DNA of 64,000 nt from Trichocoleus sp. FACHB-40. Lineage in GTDB: Bacteria; Cyanobacteriota; Cyanobacteriia; Cyanobacteriales; FACHB-T130. The notes under the pieces were generated by a model. That model was not told the origin of the DNA. It ran no database searches and saw nothing but the letters and a program-made list of their open reading frames with translations. This document shows, piece by piece, positions 27,736-35,360 of this stretch. Both the position numbers and the translations under genes were made by a program. The stretch spans positions 1-64,000 of the forward strand of contig NZ_JACJPF010000068.1 in NCBI RefSeq assembly GCF_014695915.1. The letters run 5' to 3'. The first letter of the stretch is position 1. Every line of letters begins with the position of its first letter.

Positions 27736-28253
27736 ATTCCGAAGCAGACATTATTGGAATATCCTCAAACCATTTAAACTTTCAGAGTAAATATGTTCCT
27801 TTTCTATCCTTTACGAACCAAGACCAAAAAATAGTAGCCGAAAATTACATTTATCAAGAAGTATCTGCTTTTTTTGAAAAAATATTACCCGGCCAAGCTG
27901 TAATCCCAATTGCTTATGCCAAACTCATCACAGAAGCAGACTTTAAAAAAATTGAAATTAGCTATTTTTATGAAAATCTATTCCACGACTTAGAGCGCAA
28001 ACCTAACGGTCAATTAGAACCAAAAATTAGATGGGTCCTTACTTTCGACGAAAAATGCGCTCCACTTCAGCTAGCATCGACTCCTCTAAACCATACGGGT
28101 TATAAAAAGCCTAGTCTATTGTATAAGGATACAAAAGGTCGCCCGCATCGACGATTTGGCACTATAGATATCAATGGAACTCCAGTTTTTTACTACATTT
28201 ACTTCACACTTCAAGAAATCTTGGATGTTATTAAAGGACTACCAAGATATTGA
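27732..28253 (+). CDS. Uncharacterised third protein of the McrBC-like cassette
   Basis: A 173-residue protein I do not recognise. Its ATG overlaps the stop of the nuclease gene as ATGA, so translation is probably coupled. It is soluble, acidic at the start (MNSEADIIGISSNHL), with a helix around AENYIYQEVSAFFEKIL, a strand-rich middle (IRWVLTFDEK) and a C-terminal half with KGRPHRRFGTIDI and VFYYIYFTLQEI. No catalytic motif is evident. Given the missing DNA-binding domain of the McrB-like partner, it may supply target recognition or regulation; that is inference only. Confidence 0.7.
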   Translation: MNSEADIIGISSNHLNFQSKYVPFLSFTNQDQKIVAENYIYQEVSAFFEKILPGQAVIPIAYAKLITEADFKKIEISYFYENLFHDLERKPNGQLEPKIRWVLTFDEKCAPLQLASTPLNHTGYKKPSLLYKDTKGRPHRRFGTIDINGTPVFYYIYFTLQEILDVIKGLPRY

Positions 28254-28284
28254 ATTCACTTTATCTCATCCCAGGAGTTTTATT

Positions 28285-29067
28285 CTATATAGAACTCAGG
28301 TTGTACAATTCCTCAATCATTGCGTCGGACAGTGCTGCTGCTTGTGTATCAAATAGAATACGCCCCTGTCGCAAACCGATAATTCGCTGATAATGACTGC
28401 GGGCAAATTCTATCGCGTGAACACTGGTAACTAAAGTTTTCCCCGTTTCTACACTCAACTGGCGCAATAAGTCCATAATCTCGCGGCTGCGTTCGGGGTC
28501 GAGGCTGGAAATTGGTTCATCGGCAAGAATAGCGGTAGGATTTTGCACGAGGACGCGCGCGATCGCTACCCGTTGCTGTTGACCGCCAGAAAGTTTATCT
28601 GTGCGTTCATAAAGCTTTTCAGGAATACCCACCTGTGCTAGTGCTTTTACCGCTGTCTCGACTTCCATTGGATAAATCAGCGAAGCCGCAGCTTTTAGAA
28701 ATGACCAGCGCCCCAGATGCCCTGCATTGACATTATGAATCACCCGCAAATTATCCACCAGATGAAATTGCTGGTAAATCGTACCAATTTGGCGCTGAAC
28801 CTGACGCAACAATTTTGGGCGAAGCTGGGCGAGGTTGCGACCAAGTACCCAAACTTCTCCTTGAGTGGGTAACTGGGTGCCGTTCAGCAAGCTAATCAGG
28901 GTGCTTTTCCCCGCGCCACTGGAACCAACCAGCGCCACGCGATCGCCTGCACGAATCTGCAAGTTAATCTCAGCGAGAGATTCAAAGCGTCCAAATTGCT
29001 TAGAAACGTTTTTCAGTTCAAATACTGGCGCAGATGAGTTCATTTCTCTGCTTAGTTTGCTATCCAT
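28285..29067 (-). CDS. phnC: ABC transporter ATPase, PhnC type
   Basis: A 260-residue ATPase with all motifs: Walker A GSSGAGKST, Q-loop (GTIYQQFHLVDN), signature LSGGQQQRVAIARVL, Walker B AILADEPISSLDPE and the H-loop VTSVHAIEFA. GTIYQQFHLVDNL is typical of PhnC-like phosphonate ATPases. The start may be 29067 (overlapping the GNAT gene by 16 bases) or ATG 29043. It energises import by the binding protein at 29513 and permease at 22938. The permease gene would be expected next, but the McrBC-like cassette intervenes. Confidence 0.9.
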   Translation of the reverse strand: MDSKLSREMNSSAPVFELKNVSKQFGRFESLAEINLQIRAGDRVALVGSSGAGKSTLISLLNGTQLPTQGEVWVLGRNLAQLRPKLLRQVQRQIGTIYQQFHLVDNLRVIHNVNAGHLGRWSFLKAAASLIYPMEVETAVKALAQVGIPEKLYERTDKLSGGQQQRVAIARVLVQNPTAILADEPISSLDPERSREIMDLLRQLSVETGKTLVTSVHAIEFARSHYQRIIGLRQGRILFDTQAAALSDAMIEELYNLSSI

Positions 29068-29507
29068 TTAGTCATAAGATAGCGATCGTGATCTTTAAAA
29101 CCAACCTTCCGATATAAGTTTTGTGCTGCTGTATTTTTCTGCTCAACTTCTAAATGAAGTGCTTGAATTCCCAGAGAAGGGCAAACAGCTTCTATAAACT
29201 GTATTACGTTCATGCCTACCCCTTGCCCCCGATAACTTTCTCGAATATAGAGTTCATCAATAAAGGCATCGCGCCCTCGAAATTCCAAACTGTAGCCAAA
29301 GGTAAGGACAACGTAGCCAATCGCTTCGTCGCCATGCTGGATCAGCCACACTCGTCCTAGAGAATCATCATGCAAAATATTCGCCAACGCTGTGCGAACA
29401 ATGGATTCATCAAACTTTAGGTGTTCAAACTCGTAGAACTCTTGTATAAACTCCACAAGAGTTTCAGTATCTGATCTTTCTGCAATTTTAAAGTTTGTTT
29501 TTGTCAT
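29052..29507 (-). CDS. GNAT-family N-acetyltransferase
   Basis: A 151-residue single-domain acetyltransferase. LYIRESYRGQGVGMNVIQFIE holds the acetyl-CoA-binding R/Q-x-x-G-x-G/A loop, and ALHLEVEQKNTAAQNLYRKVGFKDHDRYLM is, in two blocks, the usual C-terminal strand and helix (N-x-x-A-x-x-L-Y). It lies six bases after the binding-protein gene and overlaps the ATPase gene, so it is part of the importer operon. I recall GNAT genes in putative selenate/phosphonate transporter clusters; the substrate here is unknown. Confidence 0.88.
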   Translation of the reverse strand: MTKTNFKIAERSDTETLVEFIQEFYEFEHLKFDESIVRTALANILHDDSLGRVWLIQHGDEAIGYVVLTFGYSLEFRGRDAFIDELYIRESYRGQGVGMNVIQFIEAVCPSLGIQALHLEVEQKNTAAQNLYRKVGFKDHDRYLMTKWIAN

Positions 29508-29512
29508 TTACA

Positions 29513-30424
29513 TCACTTTATTTTGCCAATTTTCCGACCAATATCCTCAATTTGAGCATAGTTGGAGTTTTGGGTAGGAATAAATTTAGTTGCTTGTAAA
29601 AGGTCGAGAATTTCTTTTTGCTCTGGTACGTTGGGGTCTAGTTTTAAAAAGGCGTTTTGCACTTTTTTAACAAAATCCTCGCCATAGCGCTGTTTGACAT
29701 CGGGGTGAATTACCCAGTGATAGTCGTAGTAGGCGGGTGTCTGCCAAAGGACTTCTACTTTGTTCAAATCTACTTCTTTCGCATCAACTCGCTTTTTCCA
29801 GACGCTTTCGTTGACAGCACCAGCATCAAAACTACCTACTTCCACTAATTTTATTGTCTTATCGTGGTCGCCGGAAAAGCCAACTTCACCTTTAAAATCT
29901 TCCAGTTTCAAACCTGCTTGTTGCAGGAAATATTGCGGCATCAAACGCCCCGATGTGGAGGATTCGCTGCCGAAGGTTAAAGTACGACCTTTGAGTTGTT
30001 TTAAATCAGAAATATCTTTAAATGGCTTCAGCCCGGTTTTTTTGTTAGCGATGAAGAGACTATGGAATTTCTCGTCAATATCGCGTTGCGCGATCGCTGC
30101 CGCACCTGGTACTTGCAACCGTGCTTGCACCCCAGTCAATCCGCCAAACCAAACTAAATCTAAATCCCCCACTTTAAATGCGGTGACAGCTGCGGTATAG
30201 TCTGTGACAGGCTTATATTCTACTGGCACACCCAATTCTTTCTCTAAATAGGTGGCTAACTTGTCATATTGACGCTGCAACTTTTGCGGATCTTGATCTG
30301 GAATTGCCCCAATTTCTAGAGCTTGTTTTGCCTGATTTGAGCCAGTCGCCACTGTTCCAGATGGGGAGGGCGAACAAGCCCCTAGAGACAGCACCAACAA
30401 ACCTGACAACAAGACTTTTTTCAT
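29513..30424 (-). CDS. Phosphonate/selenate-type ABC transporter binding lipoprotein
   Basis: From ATG 30424 (MKKVLLSGLLVLSLGACSPS) this is a 303-residue lipoprotein with the lipobox LSLGAC. GAIPDQDPQKLQRQYDKLATY, VPVEYKPVTDYTAAVTAF and DLVWFGGLTGVQAR are PhnD-superfamily blocks. The wording GAIPDQDP and FGGLTGVQAR matches what I remember of proteins annotated as putative selenate ABC binding proteins, so selenate or a phosphonate/phosphite are the candidate ligands. It is the first gene of the importer operon with the GNAT, ATPase and (separated) permease. Confidence 0.85.
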   Translation of the reverse strand: MKKVLLSGLLVLSLGACSPSPSGTVATGSNQAKQALEIGAIPDQDPQKLQRQYDKLATYLEKELGVPVEYKPVTDYTAAVTAFKVGDLDLVWFGGLTGVQARLQVPGAAAIAQRDIDEKFHSLFIANKKTGLKPFKDISDLKQLKGRTLTFGSESSTSGRLMPQYFLQQAGLKLEDFKGEVGFSGDHDKTIKLVEVGSFDAGAVNESVWKKRVDAKEVDLNKVEVLWQTPAYYDYHWVIHPDVKQRYGEDFVKKVQNAFLKLDPNVPEQKEILDLLQATKFIPTQNSNYAQIEDIGRKIGKIK

Positions 30425-30480
30425 ATCTGATTTGAACTTCACTCTTTGCCAGAAGATAGTGTAAACGATGCTGGTAGCTT

Positions 30481-30559
30481 TATGCCAAGATTAACCCAAG
30501 TGTTCCCATACTTTAGTGTTTTTTTAGGGCAGGCAGTATGCCAAAATTAACCCAAGTGT
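30481..30559 (+). promoter_or_regulatory. Pair of 23-bp direct repeats before the kinase gene
   Basis: 30481-30503 and 30537-30559 agree at 22 of 23 positions (core ATTAACCCAAGTGT) with a 56-base period. They lie between the divergent binding-protein and kinase genes. They could be regulator sites or a simple duplication. Confidence 0.5.
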
Positions 30560-30573
30560 CACAGATTTAAGCA

Positions 30574-31953
30574 ATGGTTTGGGCAGATGGGCATCTGTTG
30601 CATGGCGGGCGATATATTATCAAGCGGGTGCTGGGAGAAGGTGGCTGTGGCATCACTTATTTGGCTAGGGATAAAAAAGGGAATGCTGTCGTCATCAAGA
30701 CGCTGAACGATAGAGTATTAAATAAACGCCAATTTACGGCGTATCAAGACAAGTTCAATCGAGATTTTGAGAAAGAAGCGCTACGCCTAGCCGTGTGCAG
30801 ACACCCGCACATTGTACGGATTGAAAATGCTTTTTCTGAGGGGCAACTGCCTTGCATAGTGATGGAGTATGTTCAGGGAGAAGATTTATGGCAGCGCGTT
30901 AGTCAGCAAGGCGTGCTGTCGGAAACCGAAGCATTAAAATATATTCGGCAAATTGGTGAGGCGCTAACTTTCATTCACGATAGAGGCTTTTTACATCGGG
31001 ATGTGAAGCCGTCTAATATTATGGTGCGTACTGGAAAACTAGAAGCGGTGCTAATTGATTTTGGCATTGCACGAGAATTTATTCCAAATTTGACGCAGAC
31101 TCAGACGCAAACTTTTACTCCCGGTTTTGCACCTATCGAACAGTATGCACTGCAAGCGAGACGTGGAGAGTATTCGGATGTTTATGCACTCGCGGGAACG
31201 CTTTACTATCTGCTTACCCAAGAAGTGCCGCTACCTGCTCCCGCTAGGGCTGCTGGCATTCCCTTGGATGCACCGCAGCAAATAAATCCCAATATTAGTA
31301 ATATAGTTAATCGGGCGATTCTTCAAGGTTTGGAGTTTCAGCCAGAAAATCGTCCTCAGTCAGTGCAGGAGTGGATAGAATTGCTGACTTTAAATACTCC
31401 TACTTCTGGACAACAATTATCAAATATTAGCCCAATTTTAAGACAATCCAAAGCAAGTTACACGCCTACTAATCAGAATATTCTCACTCACAGGCAAGGT
31501 TCATCGTCCGGGATAGATTACCGTAATTTACAAGCTCATTTAGCGCTAGGAAAGTGGAAAGAAGCCGATGAGGAAACTGCGGCACTCATGCTAAAAATAG
31601 CTTGTAGAGAAAAGGAAGGCTGGCTGAGAGTTGAAGATATTAAAATGTTTCCCTCAAAAGACCTTCGTTTAATTGACACTCTTTGGATAAAGCACAGTAA
31701 GGGACGCTTTGGTTTTAGCGTACAAAAGCATATTTGGGAAAGTATAGGCGGGACGAAAAATGCCAATTATGAAATTATGTGTAATTTAGGCGATCGCTTG
31801 CAATGGCGGATAAACTGTTGTTGGGTTGACTACGAGCAATTTATGTTTGATTGCGCTCTAGCTCCTTTGGGACACCTCCCCAGTGGCTATGTTTTTTGTG
31901 AGGTTGGTTGGTGGGTGGGTTTGCTAAATCTTTTTTATCGTCTTAGTTCTTAG
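30574..31953 (+). CDS. Serine/threonine protein kinase with C-terminal GUN4 domain
   Basis: A 459-residue protein. The kinase domain (about 10-270) has the glycine loop VLGEGGCGITYLA, VVIKTLN (ATP Lys), FLHRDVKPSNIM (catalytic Asp), LIDFGIAREF (DFG) and APIEQYA, all intact. After a ~45-residue linker, residues ~315-445 form a GUN4 domain: YRNLQAHLALGKWKEADEET, GWLRVEDIKMFPSKDLRLID and RFGFSVQKHIWES. GUN4 domains bind porphyrins such as Mg-protoporphyrin, so the kinase may respond to tetrapyrroles. There is no membrane segment. Confidence 0.9.
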   Translation: MVWADGHLLHGGRYIIKRVLGEGGCGITYLARDKKGNAVVIKTLNDRVLNKRQFTAYQDKFNRDFEKEALRLAVCRHPHIVRIENAFSEGQLPCIVMEYVQGEDLWQRVSQQGVLSETEALKYIRQIGEALTFIHDRGFLHRDVKPSNIMVRTGKLEAVLIDFGIAREFIPNLTQTQTQTFTPGFAPIEQYALQARRGEYSDVYALAGTLYYLLTQEVPLPAPARAAGIPLDAPQQINPNISNIVNRAILQGLEFQPENRPQSVQEWIELLTLNTPTSGQQLSNISPILRQSKASYTPTNQNILTHRQGSSSGIDYRNLQAHLALGKWKEADEETAALMLKIACREKEGWLRVEDIKMFPSKDLRLIDTLWIKHSKGRFGFSVQKHIWESIGGTKNANYEIMCNLGDRLQWRINCCWVDYEQFMFDCALAPLGHLPSGYVFCEVGWWVGLLNLFYRLSS

Positions 31954-32005
31954 TCAATTGTCTAATTCCCACTCTATTTTGCCGTTGAGGGAGGAATGAA
32001 AAAGG

Positions 32006-32165
32006 GGTGCATCCCAGTTTGGCAAAAATACCGGGCGATTGGAAATCGCGGCTACACAAACTAAGTCCGCCTGCGCGGACTCAATTCAGGCTGGGTCAGT
32101 AGGCTTTGTTTGTGGAGCATCGAGACTTTCAGCCTGTAGGCGATTTGCAAATACGGGATGCTCCC
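32006..32165. repeat. Dispersed palindromic repeat with imperfect terminal repeats
   Basis: GCATCCC near the left end matches GGGATGC at the right end, with about 18 bp of imperfect terminal pairing. Inside are AGTCCGCCTGCGCGGACT (hairpin) and GGCTTTGTTTGT followed by CGAGACTT. Parts recur at 56440-56530 and 62475-62500. No gene lies in 31954-32232. Confidence 0.55.
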
Positions 32166-32232
32166 TGAAAAAGGAAGGTTGTGGTTTGTTCCTTGTCAGT
32201 TTAAAAAGTTGAAACATAACAACGTTTGATGA

Positions 32233-33504
32233 CTAATAACTAATAATAAAATCAAACAAATAGTGAGCCATCTGTAATTTACTACAAGGCTCAATTTCTA
32301 CTTTGCGTCCTTGGTTGTCTAGAAATATAGCTTGATTCTTGTCGCTGCCAAAACCACTATCCGGTTTATCGATAGGATTGGCAACAATGGCATCTAATTT
32401 TTTCTTGTGCAACTTTTCCAAAGCTGGCGTTACAATATCTCCAGTTTGAGCCGCAAACCCAATTAACTTTTGATGCGGCTTTTTAAGAGTTGCCAATTCT
32501 GCGACGATATCCGGTACGGGTTGGAGAGGTAAGTTTGTTGGAAGTAAACGTTTCGGCAATTTCTCTGCACTATACTCGGCTGGTTTCACATCCGCCACAG
32601 CTGCCGACATTATTATTACATCGGCATTGGAAAAATGCGATCGCATTTCCTGTTCCATCTCTTTTGCACTGGTGACAGAAATCGCTTGCACCCCCAATGG
32701 TACATCCCAAGCGGCGGGTGCGCGAACCAGTGTCACCACTGCGCCTCGATGCAGTGCAGCTTGTGCCAATGCTAATCCCATTTTGCCAGTGGAGGGATTG
32801 CCGATGAAGCGCACCGGATCTAAATGTTCTCGTGTTCCCCCAGCACTAATTAAAACTCGCTTCCCGGCTAAATCTCGCTTGCCTTTTGCGTGTAATAATG
32901 ATGCAATTGTCGGCAAAATTTCCGCAGGTTCTGCCATCCGCCCAGCACCAACGCGATCGCAAGCCAAAAGTCCGGCACCAGGCCCCACACTGTGATAACG
33001 TTTATCTGTCAACAACTGTTGCCAATTGCGTTGCACCGAAAGTTGTTCCCACATATCCGTATTCATTGCAGGTGCCAATAGCACGGGACAAGTGGAAGCT
33101 AACACGGTATTGGTGAGTAAGTTGTCAGCTAAACCATAAGCCAACTTACCTAAAGTATTAGCTGTCAGGGGAGCAATAAGAAAAACCTCTGCCCATTCCC
33201 CCAACTCAATATGCAAGGGGCGTTTGTGTGGTTGCCAAAAGTCCTCATCTGTATAAGCAGGATGACGAGACAGGGTTGCCACTGTCAAGGGCGTGATAAA
33301 TTGACAAGCAGCATCAGTGAGAATTGCTCGAACTTCCACCCCAGACTTAGCAAGCGTTGAGATAACCTCACAAACTTTATAGGCGGCGATACCGCCGCCT
33401 ATACCAATTAGAACCCGTCTACCTGACAATTTTGGATTTTGGATACTCTCCTTATCCAGGGGGGATAGGGGAGGATCAGATTTGGGATTGTCGGGCGATT
33501 CCAT
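32233..33504 (-). CDS. coaBC: Bifunctional CoaBC (phosphopantothenoylcysteine synthetase/decarboxylase)
   Basis: A 423-residue protein with both halves. The decarboxylase half has [20 protein letters not shown] (FMN-binding flavoprotein start), the active-site region around [13 protein letters not shown] and APAMNTDMW. The synthetase half begins near [20 protein letters not shown] and contains [11 protein letters not shown] and [15 protein letters not shown]. It makes phosphopantothenoylcysteine from phosphopantothenate and cysteine and decarboxylates it, on the way to coenzyme A. The first ~25 residues are rich in Pro/Ser and may not be translated. It stands alone. Confidence 0.94.
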   Translation of the reverse strand: MESPDNPKSDPPLSPLDKESIQNPKLSGRRVLIGIGGGIAAYKVCEVISTLAKSGVEVRAILTDAACQFITPLTVATLSRHPAYTDEDFWQPHKRPLHIELGEWAEVFLIAPLTANTLGKLAYGLADNLLTNTVLASTCPVLLAPAMNTDMWEQLSVQRNWQQLLTDKRYHSVGPGAGLLACDRVGAGRMAEPAEILPTIASLLHAKGKRDLAGKRVLISAGGTREHLDPVRFIGNPSTGKMGLALAQAALHRGAVVTLVRAPAAWDVPLGVQAISVTSAKEMEQEMRSHFSNADVIIMSAAVADVKPAEYSAEKLPKRLLPTNLPLQPVPDIVAELATLKKPHQKLIGFAAQTGDIVTPALEKLHKKKLDAIVANPIDKPDSGFGSDKNQAIFLDNQGRKVEIEPCSKLQMAHYLFDFIISY

Positions 33505-33586
33505 TTTGGATTAGACAAAGGTACGACGTTAACGGCGATTATCTTTGTGATGACCATCCAACCCCACAATCTAAAATCTAAAATTG

Positions 33587-33799
33587 TTAAGCTTCATCGT
33601 AGGGTTGTAAATCCAAGAGGTAGATGTATGGTTCAATTAACTCTGGACGCTGAAATGCGATCGCTCGCAGCAAATGCCAATCATCCAACCCTTCAAAAGG
33701 ATTGTTGTATTCATCTCGCTCCAAACGGACAGCCAGTTGTTCCACGTCTGTCGTCGTCAGAGCCGAAATTTCCCGTTCAGAAATGCTAACAGTTGCCAT
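33587..33799 (-). CDS. DUF2555 small cyanobacterial protein
   Basis: From ATG 33799 (MATVSISEREISALTTTDVE) it has 70 residues; a longer read to 33895 has no ribosome site. RLERDEYNNPFEGLDDWHLLRAIAF is, in pieces, the DUF2555 signature, and PELIEPYIYLLDLQPYDEA ends the protein. The family is confined to cyanobacteria and plastid-bearing lineages as far as I recall, and its function is unclear. It is soluble and acidic. It lies between coaBC and the esterase on the same strand but with gaps on both sides. Confidence 0.75.
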   Translation of the reverse strand: MATVSISEREISALTTTDVEQLAVRLERDEYNNPFEGLDDWHLLRAIAFQRPELIEPYIYLLDLQPYDEA

Positions 33800-33908
33800 T
33801 GACCGCGCCTCCCTCAACTTACACCTGTATTCGCATTGTACAGATGAAACATCCCATTTTATCTTAACGCTCTTACGTATTATTGACAGATGCAACGAAA
33901 CTTCAAGT

Positions 33909-34535
33909 TTAAGAAACCAACGACGATTGGGTATTTGTTGTCACAAAATTTCGGACAACGCCTAAGACTTCCGGTAGAATTACGTGTCCCATGTTAAATT
34001 CATGATATTGCACGGATACGCCCAGTGCTGTTAAAGTATCCCGCGCTTTCTGGGCAGCACTCAGAGGCACTACCATATCTTTTGTACCATGCACAATTAA
34101 TACTGGTGGATAACCTTGTTTAGATGGTTGAGAAATGGGATGTAAATATCCACTTAGAACCACCAAACCAGCCAAAGGCAAATTGAGTCCCACATCCAGC
34201 GTCATTGCGCCACCCTGAGAAAAACCCATCAAAATCGTGCGCGACAGGGGAACGCCAGTGGTACTCTCAAGAGATTTCAACCAGTCAGTTAGCTGCGTCT
34301 TGCTTTGCTCTAAGCCGTTCTGCTGCTCTTGGAAATAGTACCAAGCTCTCCCCGATGACATTTGGGGATGAGTAGAGGGAGCATTGGGAACCAAAAACTG
34401 ATAAGAAGGTAAATTCAACAACGGGGTTAAAGATGCCAACTCTTGGGCATTACCACCGAAGCCATGCAAAACGACAATCAACCCAGCTGGTTGCTGTCCC
34501 TGAGATGAGGGAACGGAAATTACTGATAAAGACAG
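33909..34535 (-). CDS. Carboxylesterase/phospholipase-type alpha/beta hydrolase
   Basis: The core has LIVVLHGFGGNAQELASL (oxyanion loop), MGFSQGGAMT with the nucleophile Ser, HGTKDMVVPLSAAQKA (Asp) and NMGHVILPEV (His), the set for COG0400 esterases. Coding continues upstream of the first in-frame TTG at 34481: residues LSLSVISVPSSQGQQPAG fit the family N-terminus. A ribosome site AGGAG (34543-34547) precedes a CTG (34535) and ATT (34538) but no ATG, so a rare start codon is likely. I give the CTG. The Crp-like gene lies just upstream. Confidence 0.75.
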   Translation of the reverse strand: MSLSVISVPSSQGQQPAGLIVVLHGFGGNAQELASLTPLLNLPSYQFLVPNAPSTHPQMSSGRAWYYFQEQQNGLEQSKTQLTDWLKSLESTTGVPLSRTILMGFSQGGAMTLDVGLNLPLAGLVVLSGYLHPISQPSKQGYPPVLIVHGTKDMVVPLSAAQKARDTLTALGVSVQYHEFNMGHVILPEVLGVVRNFVTTNTQSSLVS

Positions 34536-34563
34536 AATCTTACTCCTAAAAAAATGCGACCGA

Positions 34564-35223
34564 TCAATCCGAGATGCCAGCGAAGCTCTCTTCTTTTAGG
34601 ATAATGTGGCGATCGCAATCTAGGCTAATCCATCCTTGACCCTGGAGTTTGCTAAGGAGTCGCGTAATCGTGACTCTAGTAGTACCGATAGCACTGGCAA
34701 TATTTTGATGTGTCAGGCGGACAGATAGACGAGTTCCGCCAGCTACAGGTTGCCCGACTTCCTGTTTCAATAACAGTAGTAGCCGATGCAAGCGATCCTC
34801 TACACGCCGATGTCCGACTATGGCTAAAAGCGCCTCTGTCTGTTGCATCCGTCGTACCATTTGCGGCAAAATTATCTGAGCCAAACGCCCCGAAGCTTCT
34901 ATCTCTAGAATAGAAAACCACTTCAGGTAAACATCGGATAGGGCGTGGTATATTATTGCCGCGTTTGGTTGAGCTAAGGGATGAATTCCTTTCAGGGATT
35001 GAAATACCCACTGACCAAAGAACATGGAAGGTGCTGCCCAACCCAGCAGCACTTCGTCACCGTTAGCGCAAATTGTACTCATCTGCACCAATCCCCGATC
35101 TACTTGCCAGATACCCTGCGGCACTAGGGGAATTTCTTCATTTTTGGAGTAAAAATGCAACCGACGGGTTTCGTTCGGGTCGTATTGGTCTATTTCTAGA
35201 ACTGAAGAAGAAAATGGGGGCAT
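34564..35223 (-). CDS. Crp/Fnr-family transcriptional regulator
   Basis: A 219-residue protein: an N-terminal cyclic-nucleotide-binding-like beta roll (residues 10-110, e.g. EEIPLVPQGIWQVDRGLVQMS), a long dimer helix, and a C-terminal winged helix with RLTHQNIASAIGTTRVTITR as the helix-turn-helix. The recognition helix resembles that of NtcA, but the N-terminal half does not look like NtcA, so it is more likely a paralogue. The ligand is unknown. It precedes the esterase gene by 28 bases and may be cotranscribed with it. Confidence 0.85.
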   Translation of the reverse strand: MPPFSSSVLEIDQYDPNETRRLHFYSKNEEIPLVPQGIWQVDRGLVQMSTICANGDEVLLGWAAPSMFFGQWVFQSLKGIHPLAQPNAAIIYHALSDVYLKWFSILEIEASGRLAQIILPQMVRRMQQTEALLAIVGHRRVEDRLHRLLLLLKQEVGQPVAGGTRLSVRLTHQNIASAIGTTRVTITRLLSKLQGQGWISLDCDRHIILKEESFAGISD

Positions 35224-35360
35224 GGCTGCAAGAATCTCCAGCTATGAAAAACTGGCGTATTATAGCCAGCCCCACTCTAACCCCTGAAGGTAAAGATTAA
35301 GTAATGACGAGATTAAGTTAATGGCTAATTGTTTAACAATTAGCCATTAGCTATTAGCCA

